A stretch of 64,000 bases of DNA. It comes from Azophilus sp965214305 (GTDB lineage: Bacteria > Pseudomonadota > Gammaproteobacteria > Pseudomonadales > Azotimanducaceae). The stretch's first letter is position 1. Every line of letters starts with the position of its first letter. The notes under the pieces are model-generated. The model was not told the DNA's origin. It searched no databases and worked only from the letters and a program-made list of their open reading frames with translations. Positions 8,805-17,437 of this stretch are shown here, in pieces. Both the position numbers and the translations under genes were made by a program. The DNA lies in the NCBI GenBank assembly GCA_965214305.1, contig OZ243949.1, positions 1,054,001 to 1,118,000 of the forward strand, written 5' to 3'.

Positions 8805-9839
8805 TTGACAGCAACCGCCCTACTTGCCAACGAGGTCCCGCTAATCGATCTCCGAGCGCCGGTGGAGTTTGGACGCGGCGCCTTCCCGGCGGCGGTGAAT
8901 CTACCGCTACTAAACGATGCTGAACGTCAAGCAATCGGCCTCGTTTACCGCAACGAGGGGCGCGCCGCCGCCGTTGCCCGGGGCCATGAACTGGTTTCCG
9001 GCACGGTTCGGGAACAACGTCTACAAGCCTGGATTACTTTCGCGACCGAACATCCCGACTGCCAACTGTATTGCTGGCGCGGTGGCCTGCGCTCGCAAAT
9101 CGCCCAAGCCTGGCTCAAGGACGCGGGTTCTGTCGTGCCCAGGGTCATCGGCGGCTATAAGGCGCTAAGACGTATCTGCCTCGATACGCTGGAAAATGCC
9201 GCCACCGACGCCAAGCACTGGATTGTGCTGGCGGGCCGTACCGGCAGCGGTAAAACCCGAATCATCGAGAGGCTGACGCAGGCCATCAACCTAGAGGGGC
9301 TGGCACAACATCGCGGCTCAGCCTTCGGCGCACGCCCAAGCGGGCAACCCACGTCCATCGCCTTCGAAAATGCCCTGGCAGTGGCGGCACTTCAGCAAAC
9401 GGGGCGCACACTGGTGCTGGAGGATGAAAGCCGCACCATCGGCCGCCTTGCCCTGCCCAACGCCTGGTACGCGCGCATGGCGAGCGCGCCGCTGGTGTTG
9501 TTGCAAGCAAGCACCGCAACCCGGATATCGAACATCCATGCCGAATACGTCGACGAGCCCCTGGCCGCCGGTGTTGCACCCGCGGCACTGCAAAGACAGC
9601 TGGGCGACGCCCTGGATCGCATTCGCAAACGCCTGGGTGGGGAGCGGCACCGACAAATCGGCGCGGCCATGGCAACAGGATTCCAAACGGGTGACCACGG
9701 GGCTTGGATTGGGCTGCTGCTCGAATGGTATTACGACCCGATGTACGACTATCAACTCGCCGCGAAACGCGAGCGCATCGTCTTCCGCGGTGAGGCGGAC
9801 GCAGTGGCGGAGTATCTTCGGCGAAACGCTTTCGACTAG
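8805..9839 (+). CDS. selU: tRNA 2-selenouridine synthase SelU/MnmH
   Basis: SelU replaces sulfur by selenium at the wobble 2-thiouridine of tRNAs, using selenophosphate. The 344-residue sequence has an N-terminal rhodanese domain with active-site CWRGG (Cys90) and a C-terminal P-loop domain with AGRTGSGKT (residues 143-151), the diagnostic fusion of this family. The start is TTG at 8805. No selD or selA is in the window, so selenium use elsewhere in the genome is implied but not shown. The stop TAG lies in CTAGGAGCCC, a ten-base match to the ends of the repeat element described below. Confidence 0.9.
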   Translation: MTATALLANEVPLIDLRAPVEFGRGAFPAAVNLPLLNDAERQAIGLVYRNEGRAAAVARGHELVSGTVREQRLQAWITFATEHPDCQLYCWRGGLRSQIAQAWLKDAGSVVPRVIGGYKALRRICLDTLENAATDAKHWIVLAGRTGSGKTRIIERLTQAINLEGLAQHRGSAFGARPSGQPTSIAFENALAVAALQQTGRTLVLEDESRTIGRLALPNAWYARMASAPLVLLQASTATRISNIHAEYVDEPLAAGVAPAALQRQLGDALDRIRKRLGGERHRQIGAAMATGFQTGDHGAWIGLLLEWYYDPMYDYQLAAKRERIVFRGEADAVAEYLRRNAFD

Positions 9840-9888
9840 GAGCCCGAACCGTCTATCCCACTAAACCGCTTGGTGAGATCTCAGCTCA

Positions 9889-10764
9889 CTACTCGGCAGC
9901 GACTGTGCCCTGAAGTTGCGGTGTTTGGGCGGCGATGGCATCGGTTAGGTATTCGCCAAACAAGCGCACGCGACCTGTGTGGCGGACTTCCGGGGTGGTC
10001 AGCCGCCAAAGGTCAACGGATTCGATGGGTGCTTGCGCCAGCCGGCTTAAAAGGGGGTCTCGATCACCCACAACGCAGGGTAGCGCCGCAATGCCGGCAC
10101 CGGCGCGCGCCAGGGCAACCAATTGCACCAATGTGTCGCAGCGCCCGGCCAAAGGGATATCCCGCCACCCCGCCGTCCGCACCGCTTCGCAGGCCGGGCC
10201 CAAGTCGTCAATGGGCAACCACTCCAGCCAATGTAACGAGTGCCCGGTTGTCGAGGTGCCCGCCGCGGCGTATGCGGACACGGCAATCGAACCGACTTTG
10301 CGGCCCACCAAGTCGAGCGGCGGATTGGACGTAACCTGTATGCCCAAGTCCGCGTCGCCAACCGCCAACGCGGCGCCGGCCGATTCAGTCAGCCACTCCA
10401 CCATGATATGCGGGTAGGCTTTGACGAAATTGCCGATATCCCCCAAGACGCCGCCAAGCAGGAAAAATTCCGGCACGACGGCCCGAATTGTGCCGGCGAG
10501 CGCTTGGTCTTCCTCGCGGATGGAGCGCTCAATGCGCACGAGGTTGCGTTCCACCCGCTGAATCTCATCAACCGCCGCCGCACCACCGGGTGTCAGCACC
10601 AAACCGCGCGGTGTCCGTACAAACAACCTCGCGCCGACACGCGATTCAAAATGCTCGATGCGCCGGGTGACGGTGGATGGATTGACGCCTAATTCCTTGG
10701 CCGCGGCCCGCACCGTGCCGCAACGGGCCACCGCTGAAAAAAACTTGAAGTTGTCCCAATCCAT
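9889..10764 (-). CDS. LysR-family transcriptional regulator
   Basis: The classic N-terminal winged helix is present: MDWDNFKFFSAVARCGTV, then AAKELGVNPSTVTRRIEHFE. An effector-binding domain of about 200 residues follows. The short spacing and the MDWDNxxFF start place it in the subgroup related to single-domain transcriptional activators of this type. The start chosen is 10764, matching the family N-terminus; an upstream ATG at 10806 would add 14 residues and has GGTGA before it. The upstream region contains three dyads that may be its own operator. The regulated genes are unknown, since no divergent gene starts nearby. Confidence 0.85.
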   Translation of the reverse strand: MDWDNFKFFSAVARCGTVRAAAKELGVNPSTVTRRIEHFESRVGARLFVRTPRGLVLTPGGAAAVDEIQRVERNLVRIERSIREEDQALAGTIRAVVPEFFLLGGVLGDIGNFVKAYPHIMVEWLTESAGAALAVGDADLGIQVTSNPPLDLVGRKVGSIAVSAYAAAGTSTTGHSLHWLEWLPIDDLGPACEAVRTAGWRDIPLAGRCDTLVQLVALARAGAGIAALPCVVGDRDPLLSRLAQAPIESVDLWRLTTPEVRHTGRVRLFGEYLTDAIAAQTPQLQGTVAAE

Positions 10765-10826
10765 CGGGCTTGCCCTGCACCCTAGGCATTCGCGATAAGG
10801 GTTCATAGCATCACCGTTGTTAATAT

Positions 10827-10880
10827 GCAACGTAACGTTGCGGCACTGTTGGTTGTAATTACAGCGTTACCAAAAGTAAC
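10827..10880. promoter_or_regulatory. Three clustered dyads upstream of the LysR gene
   Basis: Three inverted repeats lie back to back: GCAACGT-A-ACGTTGC at 10827-10841, TGTAATTACA at 10854-10863 and GTTAC-CAAAA-GTAAC at 10866-10880. LysR regulators commonly bind T-N11-A dyads near their own start, so this cluster is a reasonable autoregulatory site. The binding itself is inferred. Confidence 0.45.
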
Positions 10881-10944
10881 ATTTGCGCCCTGATTGGTTT
10901 TTTGTTGCAGCAGGTTCCGGCAATCGGCTACTGTGCTGCAAACC

Positions 10945-10990
10945 GAGGGATACCCGGCTTCCTTCCCTCCCATCCCAGCGGGTATCCCTC
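10945..10990 (+). other. Hairpin with 11-bp perfect stem followed by a T run
   Basis: GAGGGATACCC at 10945-10955 pairs with GGGTATCCCTC at 10980-10990, enclosing a 24-base pyrimidine-rich loop. ACATTTTTCC follows. The loop is long for a terminator, so this may be a terminator, a processed RNA or a chance palindrome. The 395-base gap between the LysR gene and ileS has no convincing protein gene. Confidence 0.4.
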
Positions 10991-11152
10991 ACATTTTTCC
11001 GGCGTGGCATGAGGGCGCAGCGGGCGCAACATCCAAATCAATTCAAACTGATACACGACCGCCCGGATATCCGTTTGACAACGACGCGGAATATTTGGTC
11101 ATATGCCCGACTGGGGGAGGCAAAGGGAGACCGCGCCGCGTTTCTCCTAGCA

Positions 11153-11180
11153 AAAACGGCCGGGGTACCCCGGCCGTTTT
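11153..11180 (-). terminator. Bidirectional intrinsic terminator after ileS
   Basis: AAAACGGCCGGGG and its perfect complement CCCCGGCCGTTTT face each other with two bases between them, giving a very stable stem. On the minus strand the stem is followed by TTTTTG, 22 bases past the ileS stop, so it should end the ileS transcript. On the plus strand TTTTCTT follows, so it could work both ways. Confidence 0.85.
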
Positions 11181-11201
11181 CTTGAGTATCCGTTTCAGAC
11201 C

Positions 11202-14200
11202 CTAGTGCCTCGTCACCGTGAAGCGGAATGCTTTGCCGTCGATTTCCGTCGCCGTGGCCGCATCGGTTAAGGCCGTGCGCTCAAACGTTGTGCAGAGGGT
11301 TTCCCGCATGATGTAGTCGCGGTGTTCATCCGCCGCCGCAAGCAATTCCGGTGCGCCATCGAAACGCACCAGCACGCGGTCGGCCACATTCAGGCCCTGG
11401 TCTTTGCGCGCTCGCTGTAACCGGTTGACGATTTCGCGGCTGTATCCGCCCCGCACCAAGGCTTCGTCGAGTTGACAATCAAGCGCCACGCCAATGAAGC
11501 GATTGGACACGGCATTGGTGCCTGGCCGCGCCCGCTGTAGAACGAAAATCTCCTCGGCATTAAAGCGTTCGCCGTGCAAGTCGATGGTGCCGCCCGCCTG
11601 CAACCTCTCGATGTCCTCGCCGGAAAGACTTTCAATCAACCCCTTGAATTCGCGCATACGCTTGCCGAGGCGCTTGCCGAGCACCGGGAAATTGGGCTTG
11701 GCGACGCGCTCGATATAGCGCTGCTCATCGGTATCGTAGGCCACCGCCAAGACGTTCAGTTCAGCCATGATGTAGGGTTCGAGCCGAGCGATCTCGCGCA
11801 GTAGCGCCGCGTCCCGGTTAATCACAACGAGTTGCCGCAGCGGCGTGCGCAGGCCAATTTTCTGCTCCTCCCGCTTTTGCCGCCCGAGCAATATCACCTG
11901 CTGCATGCGAGCGACCGCCGTTTCGAGTTCGCCTTGCACAAGGGCCTCTTCCGGCTCCGGGTAATCACACAGATGCACCGACTCCGGCTCGGCCGGACGC
12001 TTGCCGAAAGCCGCCAGCCGCAAATAAAGATGCTCCGACAGGAAGGGTGCAAAGGGTGCCATGACCAGACTGAGTTCACGCAGCACCGCATAGAGCACGG
12101 TGTAAGCGGCGATCTTGTCCGCCGTCATGCCTTCCCCCCAAAAACGGCCGCGATTGAGCCGGATGTACCAGTTGGTCAGTTCCTCGATGAACTCAAACAG
12201 CGACGGCACCACATTGTAGAGGCGGTAGGCGTCCATCTCGCGGGCGACGCTGCCCTTGAGTGTTTGCAGCCGCGAGAGTATCCAGCGATCCAGCACATTC
12301 TCGCCAAGCTGATCGCCGCGCGCCGGGGACCAGCCGTCGATCTCCGCGTAGGTTTTCAGAAAGGTGAAGGCGTTGTACCAGGGCAGTAGCGCCCGGCGGG
12401 TCATATCGCGCACCCCCTTGTCGACGAAACGCTGTTCCTCGCCGCGCACCAAGCCGGAATTGATTAGATAAAGGCGCAACGCATCGGCGCCGTGGGTTTC
12501 CATCAGGTCGTCCGGCGGCGTGTAGTTGCGCAGCCGCTTGGACATCTTCTTACCGTCACCGGCCATCACCATGCCGTTGACGATCACGTTGCGAAAGGCG
12601 GGTTTATCGTAGAGCGCCGCCGCGAGTACCGTGAGGGTATAAAACCAGCCGCGGGTTTGATCGAGACCCTCCGAGATGAATTCCGCGGGAAAGGCGGCGT
12701 TGAATACCTCTTGATTCTCGAACGGATAATGCAGCTGGGCGTAGGGCATGGAACCGGACTCGAACCAACAATCGAGTACTTCGGGAATACGACGGTAAGT
12801 CCCCGCTTCGCCGGCCATCGTGAAAGTCAAGGGATCAACGTGCTCACGATGCAGGTCGGCCACGCGCACCCCGGTGCGTTCCGCCAATTCGTCGATGGAA
12901 CCGATGCAAACGTGATTACCGGTGAGGTCGTTGATCCAAATGGGCAGGGGCGTGCCCCAAACCCGGTTGCGGGAAATGGCCCAGTCGATGGCACCGGCCA
13001 GCCAATTACCGAAACGCCCCTTCTTGATGTGTTCCGGCACCCAGTGAATCTGGTTGTTGGCCGCAAGCAGCCGGTCGCTAAACTCGGTGACACGCACATA
13101 CCAGCTCGGCACGGCGCGGTAGATGAGCGGTGTATCGGAGCGATAACAGTAGGGATAGGCATGCTGAATGACATCTTGGCGATAAAGCACACCGGCGTCC
13201 TTGAGATAGCGGGTTATTGCGCGGTCGGCCTCCTTCACATGGCGCCCGGCGAAATCGCCGACCTCCCCGGTGAAGTGGCCTTGCATGGTTACCGGGCAAA
13301 CAAAGGCACTAATGCCGGCGGCCTCCAGCACACGCTGATCGTTTTCCCCAAAGGCCGGTGCCTGGTGTACGAGCCCCGTGCCGTCCGCGGCGCTTACATA
13401 GTCGTCCGCCACCACGACGAACGCGCCATTCGCCCGCTCGTGTGCGAAATAGGGAAAGATGGGTTCGTAGGAGCGCCCGATGAGGTCGCGGCCCTTGATG
13501 CGGGCCAGCACCTCGAAGTCGCCGAAATCGGCCAGCCGCTGCGCCGCAAAATAGATGTTTCGCCCTGCTTCGGGGTCGTGCGCCTTCACATAGTCGATAT
13601 CCGGCCCCACGCAAACCGCCAGATTGGACGGCAGCGTCCAGGGGGTGGTGGTCCAAACGGAAAGCCAAGCATCTTCTTCGCACAGCTTTAACAACACCGT
13701 GATGGCCGGGTCTTGCACATCCATGTAATTCGAGGTGGCCTCGAAATTGGAAAGCGGCGTTTCCAGCGCCGTGGACACGGGCATAATCTTGTTGCCCTGA
13801 TAAATCAGGCCCTTGTTCCAAAGCTGCTTGACCACCCACCACAGTGATTCCATGTACCAGGCGTCCATGGTTTTGTAGTCATTATCGAAATCCACCCAGC
13901 GGCCGAGGCGGGTGATGGTGTGGCGCCACTCGGCAACATAGCGTTGCACAATGGCACGGCATTCGTCGTTGTAGCCGGCCACGCCGAGTTCCGCGACCGC
14001 CTGCTGTGCCGATAAGCCCAGGCGTTTGTCGATCTCGTGCTCGATGGGCAGGCCGTGGCAATCCCAGCCGAAGCGCCGCAACACATGCCGACCCCTCATC
14101 GTCCAATAGCGCGGCACGATGTCCTTGATGGTGCTGGCCACGATGTGCCCGTGATGCGGCAGACCCGTCGCGAACGGCGGCCCGTCGTAGAAGATGTAGG

Positions 14201-14324
14201 GCTTTTTGTCTTTGCGAGCCGCCATGGAGCGGTGGAATACATTGGCGGATTCCCAAAATTGCAGAATCCGGTGCTCCATCTCCACAAAAGAAAAGGCGCC
14301 TTGGGTTGTCGCGGGTTCCGTCAT
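11202..14324 (-). CDS. ileS: Isoleucyl-tRNA synthetase, type 2 (eukaryote-like)
   Basis: This class I synthetase charges tRNA-Ile. At 1040 residues it is longer than the common bacterial enzyme. The signature regions are PYIFYDGPPFATGLPHHGHI (HIGH motif at 56-61), DCHGLPIEHEIDK, and GKKMSKRLRNYTPP near residue 595 (KMSKS motif as KMSKR). FYDGPPFATG with the xHHGH form and the C-terminus without an obvious zinc finger mark the IleRS2 class, known for low sensitivity to mupirocin. The start chosen is ATG 14324 (MTEPATTQ); one further upstream at 14339 is possible. It lacks the usual lspA/ribF neighbours, which suggests acquisition by transfer. A second, type-1 ileS may exist elsewhere. Confidence 0.93.
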   Translation of the reverse strand: MTEPATTQGAFSFVEMEHRILQFWESANVFHRSMAARKDKKPYIFYDGPPFATGLPHHGHIVASTIKDIVPRYWTMRGRHVLRRFGWDCHGLPIEHEIDKRLGLSAQQAVAELGVAGYNDECRAIVQRYVAEWRHTITRLGRWVDFDNDYKTMDAWYMESLWWVVKQLWNKGLIYQGNKIMPVSTALETPLSNFEATSNYMDVQDPAITVLLKLCEEDAWLSVWTTTPWTLPSNLAVCVGPDIDYVKAHDPEAGRNIYFAAQRLADFGDFEVLARIKGRDLIGRSYEPIFPYFAHERANGAFVVVADDYVSAADGTGLVHQAPAFGENDQRVLEAAGISAFVCPVTMQGHFTGEVGDFAGRHVKEADRAITRYLKDAGVLYRQDVIQHAYPYCYRSDTPLIYRAVPSWYVRVTEFSDRLLAANNQIHWVPEHIKKGRFGNWLAGAIDWAISRNRVWGTPLPIWINDLTGNHVCIGSIDELAERTGVRVADLHREHVDPLTFTMAGEAGTYRRIPEVLDCWFESGSMPYAQLHYPFENQEVFNAAFPAEFISEGLDQTRGWFYTLTVLAAALYDKPAFRNVIVNGMVMAGDGKKMSKRLRNYTPPDDLMETHGADALRLYLINSGLVRGEEQRFVDKGVRDMTRRALLPWYNAFTFLKTYAEIDGWSPARGDQLGENVLDRWILSRLQTLKGSVAREMDAYRLYNVVPSLFEFIEELTNWYIRLNRGRFWGEGMTADKIAAYTVLYAVLRELSLVMAPFAPFLSEHLYLRLAAFGKRPAEPESVHLCDYPEPEEALVQGELETAVARMQQVILLGRQKREEQKIGLRTPLRQLVVINRDAALLREIARLEPYIMAELNVLAVAYDTDEQRYIERVAKPNFPVLGKRLGKRMREFKGLIESLSGEDIERLQAGGTIDLHGERFNAEEIFVLQRARPGTNAVSNRFIGVALDCQLDEALVRGGYSREIVNRLQRARKDQGLNVADRVLVRFDGAPELLAAADEHRDYIMRETLCTTFERTALTDAATATEIDGKAFRFTVTRH

Positions 14325-14354
14325 CGGGTTGAAAGGCAATCGGATAAGGACCGC

Positions 14355-15212
14355 TCACCCGCCCGCCATAGCCAAAATTTCGTCAATGCGCGCCCTCAGC
14401 CGGTCGATACCGCCGACAGCGAGAGCGACTATGAGCTGGTCGATATCCGCATCGGCGTATTGCGCAAAGCATTCCTTGTTGACGGATTGGGCGTCGGGAG
14501 CGATGTATATCTGCAAATCGGCGCGCTTTCTGCCCGCTTGTTCCAGGTGTTTCTTCAGCTTGGCGATGCCATCGATCGCCGAGCCGGGGCTGCGCCCATA
14601 GCCGTACCAACCATCGCCGTGGGAGGCCACGCGGCGCAGTGCGGCGGCTGATTCACCGCCAAAGAAAATCGGCGGGTGTGGTTGCTGAACGGGTTTGGGG
14701 TTGGAATAGCAGGGTTGCAGGTCATAGGTTTCACCCTTGTACTCGGAAACGCCCTTCGCCCAGAGCGCGCGCATCACACCAATGTACTCCAGGGTGCGCC
14801 GGCCACGGCCCGCAAAATCCATTTGCAGATTGTCAAATTCCTCCTTGAGCCAGCCGACGCCGACGCCGAAGTCAAAGCGGCCGCCGGAGAGAAAATCAAG
14901 ATCGGCCACCACCCGGGCCGTGTAGACGGGATTGCGCTGCGGCACCAGGCAAATGCCCGTGCCAAGCCGAATGTGCCGGGTTGCGGCGGCGATAAACGTC
15001 AACGCCGAGAAGGGGTCGAGAATGCCTCTGGGGTTACCGGGAATCTTGCCGTCGGCCGCGTAAGGGTAGCGGGATGCGTATTCGGGAAAGAACAGCACAT
15101 GCTCCGGTACCCAAACCGAATGCAGGCCCGCCTCGTCCAAGAGCCGCGCCGCCGCAACGATCGACTCCGGTGGGGTGAAGTGCCCGAAAGCCATTGAGAC
15201 GCCAATTTTCAT
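14355..15212 (-). CDS. LLM-class (luciferase-like, F420-type) oxidoreductase
   Basis: The 285-residue protein begins MKIGVSMAFGHFTPPES, and later shows VWVPEHVLFF, the IRLGTGICLVPQRNP strand, LDFLSGGRFDFGVGVGWL and PPIFFGGES. This pattern is characteristic of bacterial luciferase-like monooxygenases assigned to the F420-dependent TIGR03619-like group. Cofactor use (F420 or FMN) cannot be decided from sequence, and no F420 synthesis gene is present here. The start at 15212 has AGGAGG seven bases upstream, which excludes the longer frame to 15257. It sits 31 bases upstream of ileS in the same direction and may be cotranscribed with it. Confidence 0.85.
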   Translation of the reverse strand: MKIGVSMAFGHFTPPESIVAAARLLDEAGLHSVWVPEHVLFFPEYASRYPYAADGKIPGNPRGILDPFSALTFIAAATRHIRLGTGICLVPQRNPVYTARVVADLDFLSGGRFDFGVGVGWLKEEFDNLQMDFAGRGRRTLEYIGVMRALWAKGVSEYKGETYDLQPCYSNPKPVQQPHPPIFFGGESAAALRRVASHGDGWYGYGRSPGSAIDGIAKLKKHLEQAGRKRADLQIYIAPDAQSVNKECFAQYADADIDQLIVALAVGGIDRLRARIDEILAMAGG

Positions 15213-15425
15213 TTTATCCTCCTGAATGTCTTCAAATGAGATGTCCTCAAATGCCATCGCCGCATAGGGCTCATTTTCATCTTCCGGCGCTTCGGCATGC
15301 CAATCTGCTTGTGGCTATCAGTCCGGCCTTGCCAGCAATCTGCCATGCATCGTTGGCATCTTTACCGGGAATAGGCCAACAATGTTTGCATAAACCGACT
15401 AAGAGCACGAGGCAGGCCCAGGCTC

Positions 15426-15592
15426 CTAGGAGCCTCTGCCTTCGGAATCCACGGCTGCAAATCCGCTTCCGCTCGCCCCTTTGAACGTTCGATTTCGTCA
15501 AATAGGGCTCGATATTCTCCTCAATCGCCCGTCCAAAGGGACGGCGGCATCGAATTTTCGCTTTCGCGACTTCCGCAGGCCCAGGCTCCTAG
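15426..15592 (-). mobile_element. CTAG-flanked 159-bp non-autonomous element, copy A
   Basis: The element body at 15430-15588 is exactly 159 bp and is bordered by CTAG at 15426-15429 and 15589-15592. Its right end, read on the minus strand, is GAGCCTGGGCCTGCGGAAG, then TCGCGAAAGCGAAAATTCG. The left end reads GAGCCTCTGCCTTCGGAA. It is an inverted copy relative to that at 48889. Immediately left of it, AGGCTC with GGCCC suggests the right end of a further decayed copy. No protein is encoded. Confidence 0.85.
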
Positions 15593-15604
15593 CCTGCTAT
15601 GCCA

Positions 15605-17224
15605 TCAGCTTTCCGGCAAGAGTTGTACGCGAACGACCCTTGGGGTGGCGGGCGGCAGCGGCGAGTAAGCCGACCAGACATCGCCCGTTTCCGGATCTAT
15701 GGCCAGGTGGCGGGTATAGGCGGGCTCGGTCGGCAAGGGTATCCGATCAATGCGCCCGGAAGCCGGGTCATACCGGAAGAGGCTCGAATCCAGCGAGCCC
15801 GTTGTCCAGACAATGCCGGATTGCTGATCGACTTCTATATCGTAAGCGCCCATCGTCGCCAGCCCGAGATCGACGCGCTCGAATTCCCCGGTTTCGGCCT
15901 TAAATCGCGTGATGTGCCCCGTATTGAATTCCGGGATCCACAGACTCCCATCGGGTGCCAATCCGGGGCGACGGGGGCCGGAATTTTGCACCGGCATCTC
16001 GAAGAGCTCGGCCTCGCCGGAGCGGATATCGTAGACAACCAGGGTGTTTGCGGCCAGTTGTGTGCTGTACAGGCGATCATTGCTATCGACTTGCAAACCG
16101 TAGGGCAGCGGGATGCCCTCCGATGCGGGCCGATTGGCCCGGGGTACGCCGAGGATGCTTACAGCGCCGGTTTGGGCGTTGACTTGCGCGATGCGTTCCT
16201 GCTTGGCGAAATAATCGTTCACCCAGACATTGCCGCTCGTGTCGAGGTCGAGGCTGTGCGCGTACATCTGGACATCGAATGTTTCATATTCGCCGGTATC
16301 GATATTGAGCCTTAGCACCGCGTTCGTTTCGCCGTTCAGGACCCAAAGACGGCCATCCGCCGCAAATGCCAATGCTCGTGCCTGGGCGTTGAGCTCGGGA
16401 TCATCGTCGATGTCAATCTCACGATACCCTCCGGTTGCCGGGTCCAGCCCCCAGATCTGATCGTGGAAAAAGGCGGTAATCCACACACGGCCATGCGGGC
16501 CAATGACGAGGTCATGCGGCAAGGAGTCACTCTGTGGTAGCTCATATTCGGTTATGACAATCCGCTTGAGAAGATCATCAGCGGGTGGGCGGGGTTGTGG
16601 TATCAGCGTGGCGGCAGACGGCTTGAAATACTCCGTAAGCCAAGCGGCGTATTCGGAATCATCAAAATCCGGCGGAATCACACTGTAGACATCAAGGGCG
16701 CGCATCATGGCGATTGAGGCATGCCAGGCAGCCTGGCTTCGGAAGGCACCCGCGATCGTTATTCTTGAGTGCGCTATACCGTGGCAGGTGCCACAGTTGA
16801 GGATGAACTCCTGGCGCATTGGGCCGGCGGGAAGCAACGAAAGCCAATAACTGCTCGGCAAGGACGCGGCCGGATCAAGCGCCGGCACCAATACAATAGC
16901 GGCACCGCTTACATGGGCATCAAGTTGCTTCGGCAGCATGCCATCGGCACGGATATCGAGAGATTGAGCGGTCAGTTCGGGCAGCACGAAGCTGCCGTCG
17001 GCACCGGAAAAAACGGTAACCCGCCGGCTTGCGGTAAGAGCCGTTACACGAGCCCCCTTGACGGCCGCGCCATCCCTGTCTTCGAGCCTGCCGGTCAGCG
17101 CAATGCCGCTGGCGGGCATCGGCCGGACTGCCGCCCTATCCGAAGCCACCCCCGTTTCTTCGGTCGGGCGGCAAGCAGCAACAAAAAGCAAGGAAATCAG
17201 AACAAGAGGATACAGGCGCATCAT
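15605..17224 (-). CDS. Periplasmic lipoprotein: carboxypeptidase-like domain, haem c site, beta-propeller
   Basis: The 539-residue protein starts with a lipoprotein signal ending AAC (Cys18). Residues 40-112 look like a carboxypeptidase regulatory-like beta-sandwich (GRLEDRDGAAVKGARVTALT). A single CGTCH haem-binding motif follows near residue 145. From about 230 to the end there are repeated propeller blades of SMP-30/virginiamycin-lyase type, each with variants of GRVWITAFFHDQIWGLDP. A secreted, haem-linked sensor or dehydrogenase is possible, but the substrate is unknown. It is divergent from the cupin gene across 213 bases that hold an operator-like site, which suggests a shared regulon with the cupin, TetR and TonB receptor genes. 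Confidence 0.75.
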   Translation of the reverse strand: MMRLYPLVLISLLFVAACRPTEETGVASDRAAVRPMPASGIALTGRLEDRDGAAVKGARVTALTASRRVTVFSGADGSFVLPELTAQSLDIRADGMLPKQLDAHVSGAAIVLVPALDPAASLPSSYWLSLLPAGPMRQEFILNCGTCHGIAHSRITIAGAFRSQAAWHASIAMMRALDVYSVIPPDFDDSEYAAWLTEYFKPSAATLIPQPRPPADDLLKRIVITEYELPQSDSLPHDLVIGPHGRVWITAFFHDQIWGLDPATGGYREIDIDDDPELNAQARALAFAADGRLWVLNGETNAVLRLNIDTGEYETFDVQMYAHSLDLDTSGNVWVNDYFAKQERIAQVNAQTGAVSILGVPRANRPASEGIPLPYGLQVDSNDRLYSTQLAANTLVVYDIRSGEAELFEMPVQNSGPRRPGLAPDGSLWIPEFNTGHITRFKAETGEFERVDLGLATMGAYDIEVDQQSGIVWTTGSLDSSLFRYDPASGRIDRIPLPTEPAYTRHLAIDPETGDVWSAYSPLPPATPRVVRVQLLPES

Positions 17225-17290
17225 GCATCAAGCCCCGAACGGCCGGCTGCTCGCAAGCGGCCGTCGATGGTATCAGGTTATAATCGAACC

Positions 17291-17310
17291 TAACAAGTGA
17301 TCGTTTGCTA
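17291..17310. promoter_or_regulatory. Degenerate TetR-operator-like site between lipoprotein and cupin genes
   Basis: Read on the minus strand, these 20 bases (TAGCAAACGATCACTTGTTA) match 15 of the central 20 bases of the perfect palindrome at 21112-21143. The shared CAAACGAT half-site is intact. It lies between two divergent genes, next to a TetR gene, so I infer a weaker operator for the same regulator. Confidence 0.5.
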
Positions 17311-17311
17311 T

Positions 17312-17401
17312 GGTAGTGGCTCAATTTGGAAAATCTTCGTTGCCGCAGCCCGGCGCGGGCCTGGTCTCTGCGGCAACGGAAAGTGAAACTGAGTCACTAC
17401 C
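17312..17401. repeat. 90-bp imperfect palindrome (MITE-like)
   Basis: The left arm begins GGTAGTGGCTCAATTTGGAA and ends CGTTGCCGCAG. The right arm, reversed, begins GGTAGTGACTCAGTTTCAC and ends with the same CGTTGCCGCAG. The loop is GC-rich. It occupies the space immediately before the cupin leader. A related left arm (AATGGCTCACTTTGGAAAC) occurs near 51366, so this is probably a second short mobile family. An RNA hairpin role in the cupin leader is also possible. Confidence 0.6.
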
Positions 17402-17437
17402 TTTGCTAATTTAAGTTTGTTTAAGGAGAGCAATTCG

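Noticed and set aside
9836..9846. CTAGGAGCCC at the selU stop as a decayed element
   Set aside because: Only ten bases match and nothing beyond resembles the element. It is noted as a possible empty or target site, but not annotated.
10883..11205. Overlapping open frames of about 100 codons in the LysR-ileS gap
   Set aside because: There is no ribosome site or domain, and they run through the hairpin and the terminator.
12492..13691. A 399-codon open frame opposite ileS
   Set aside because: It is fully antisense to the conserved ileS gene, has no recognisable domain, and reflects GC-biased codon use on the other strand.
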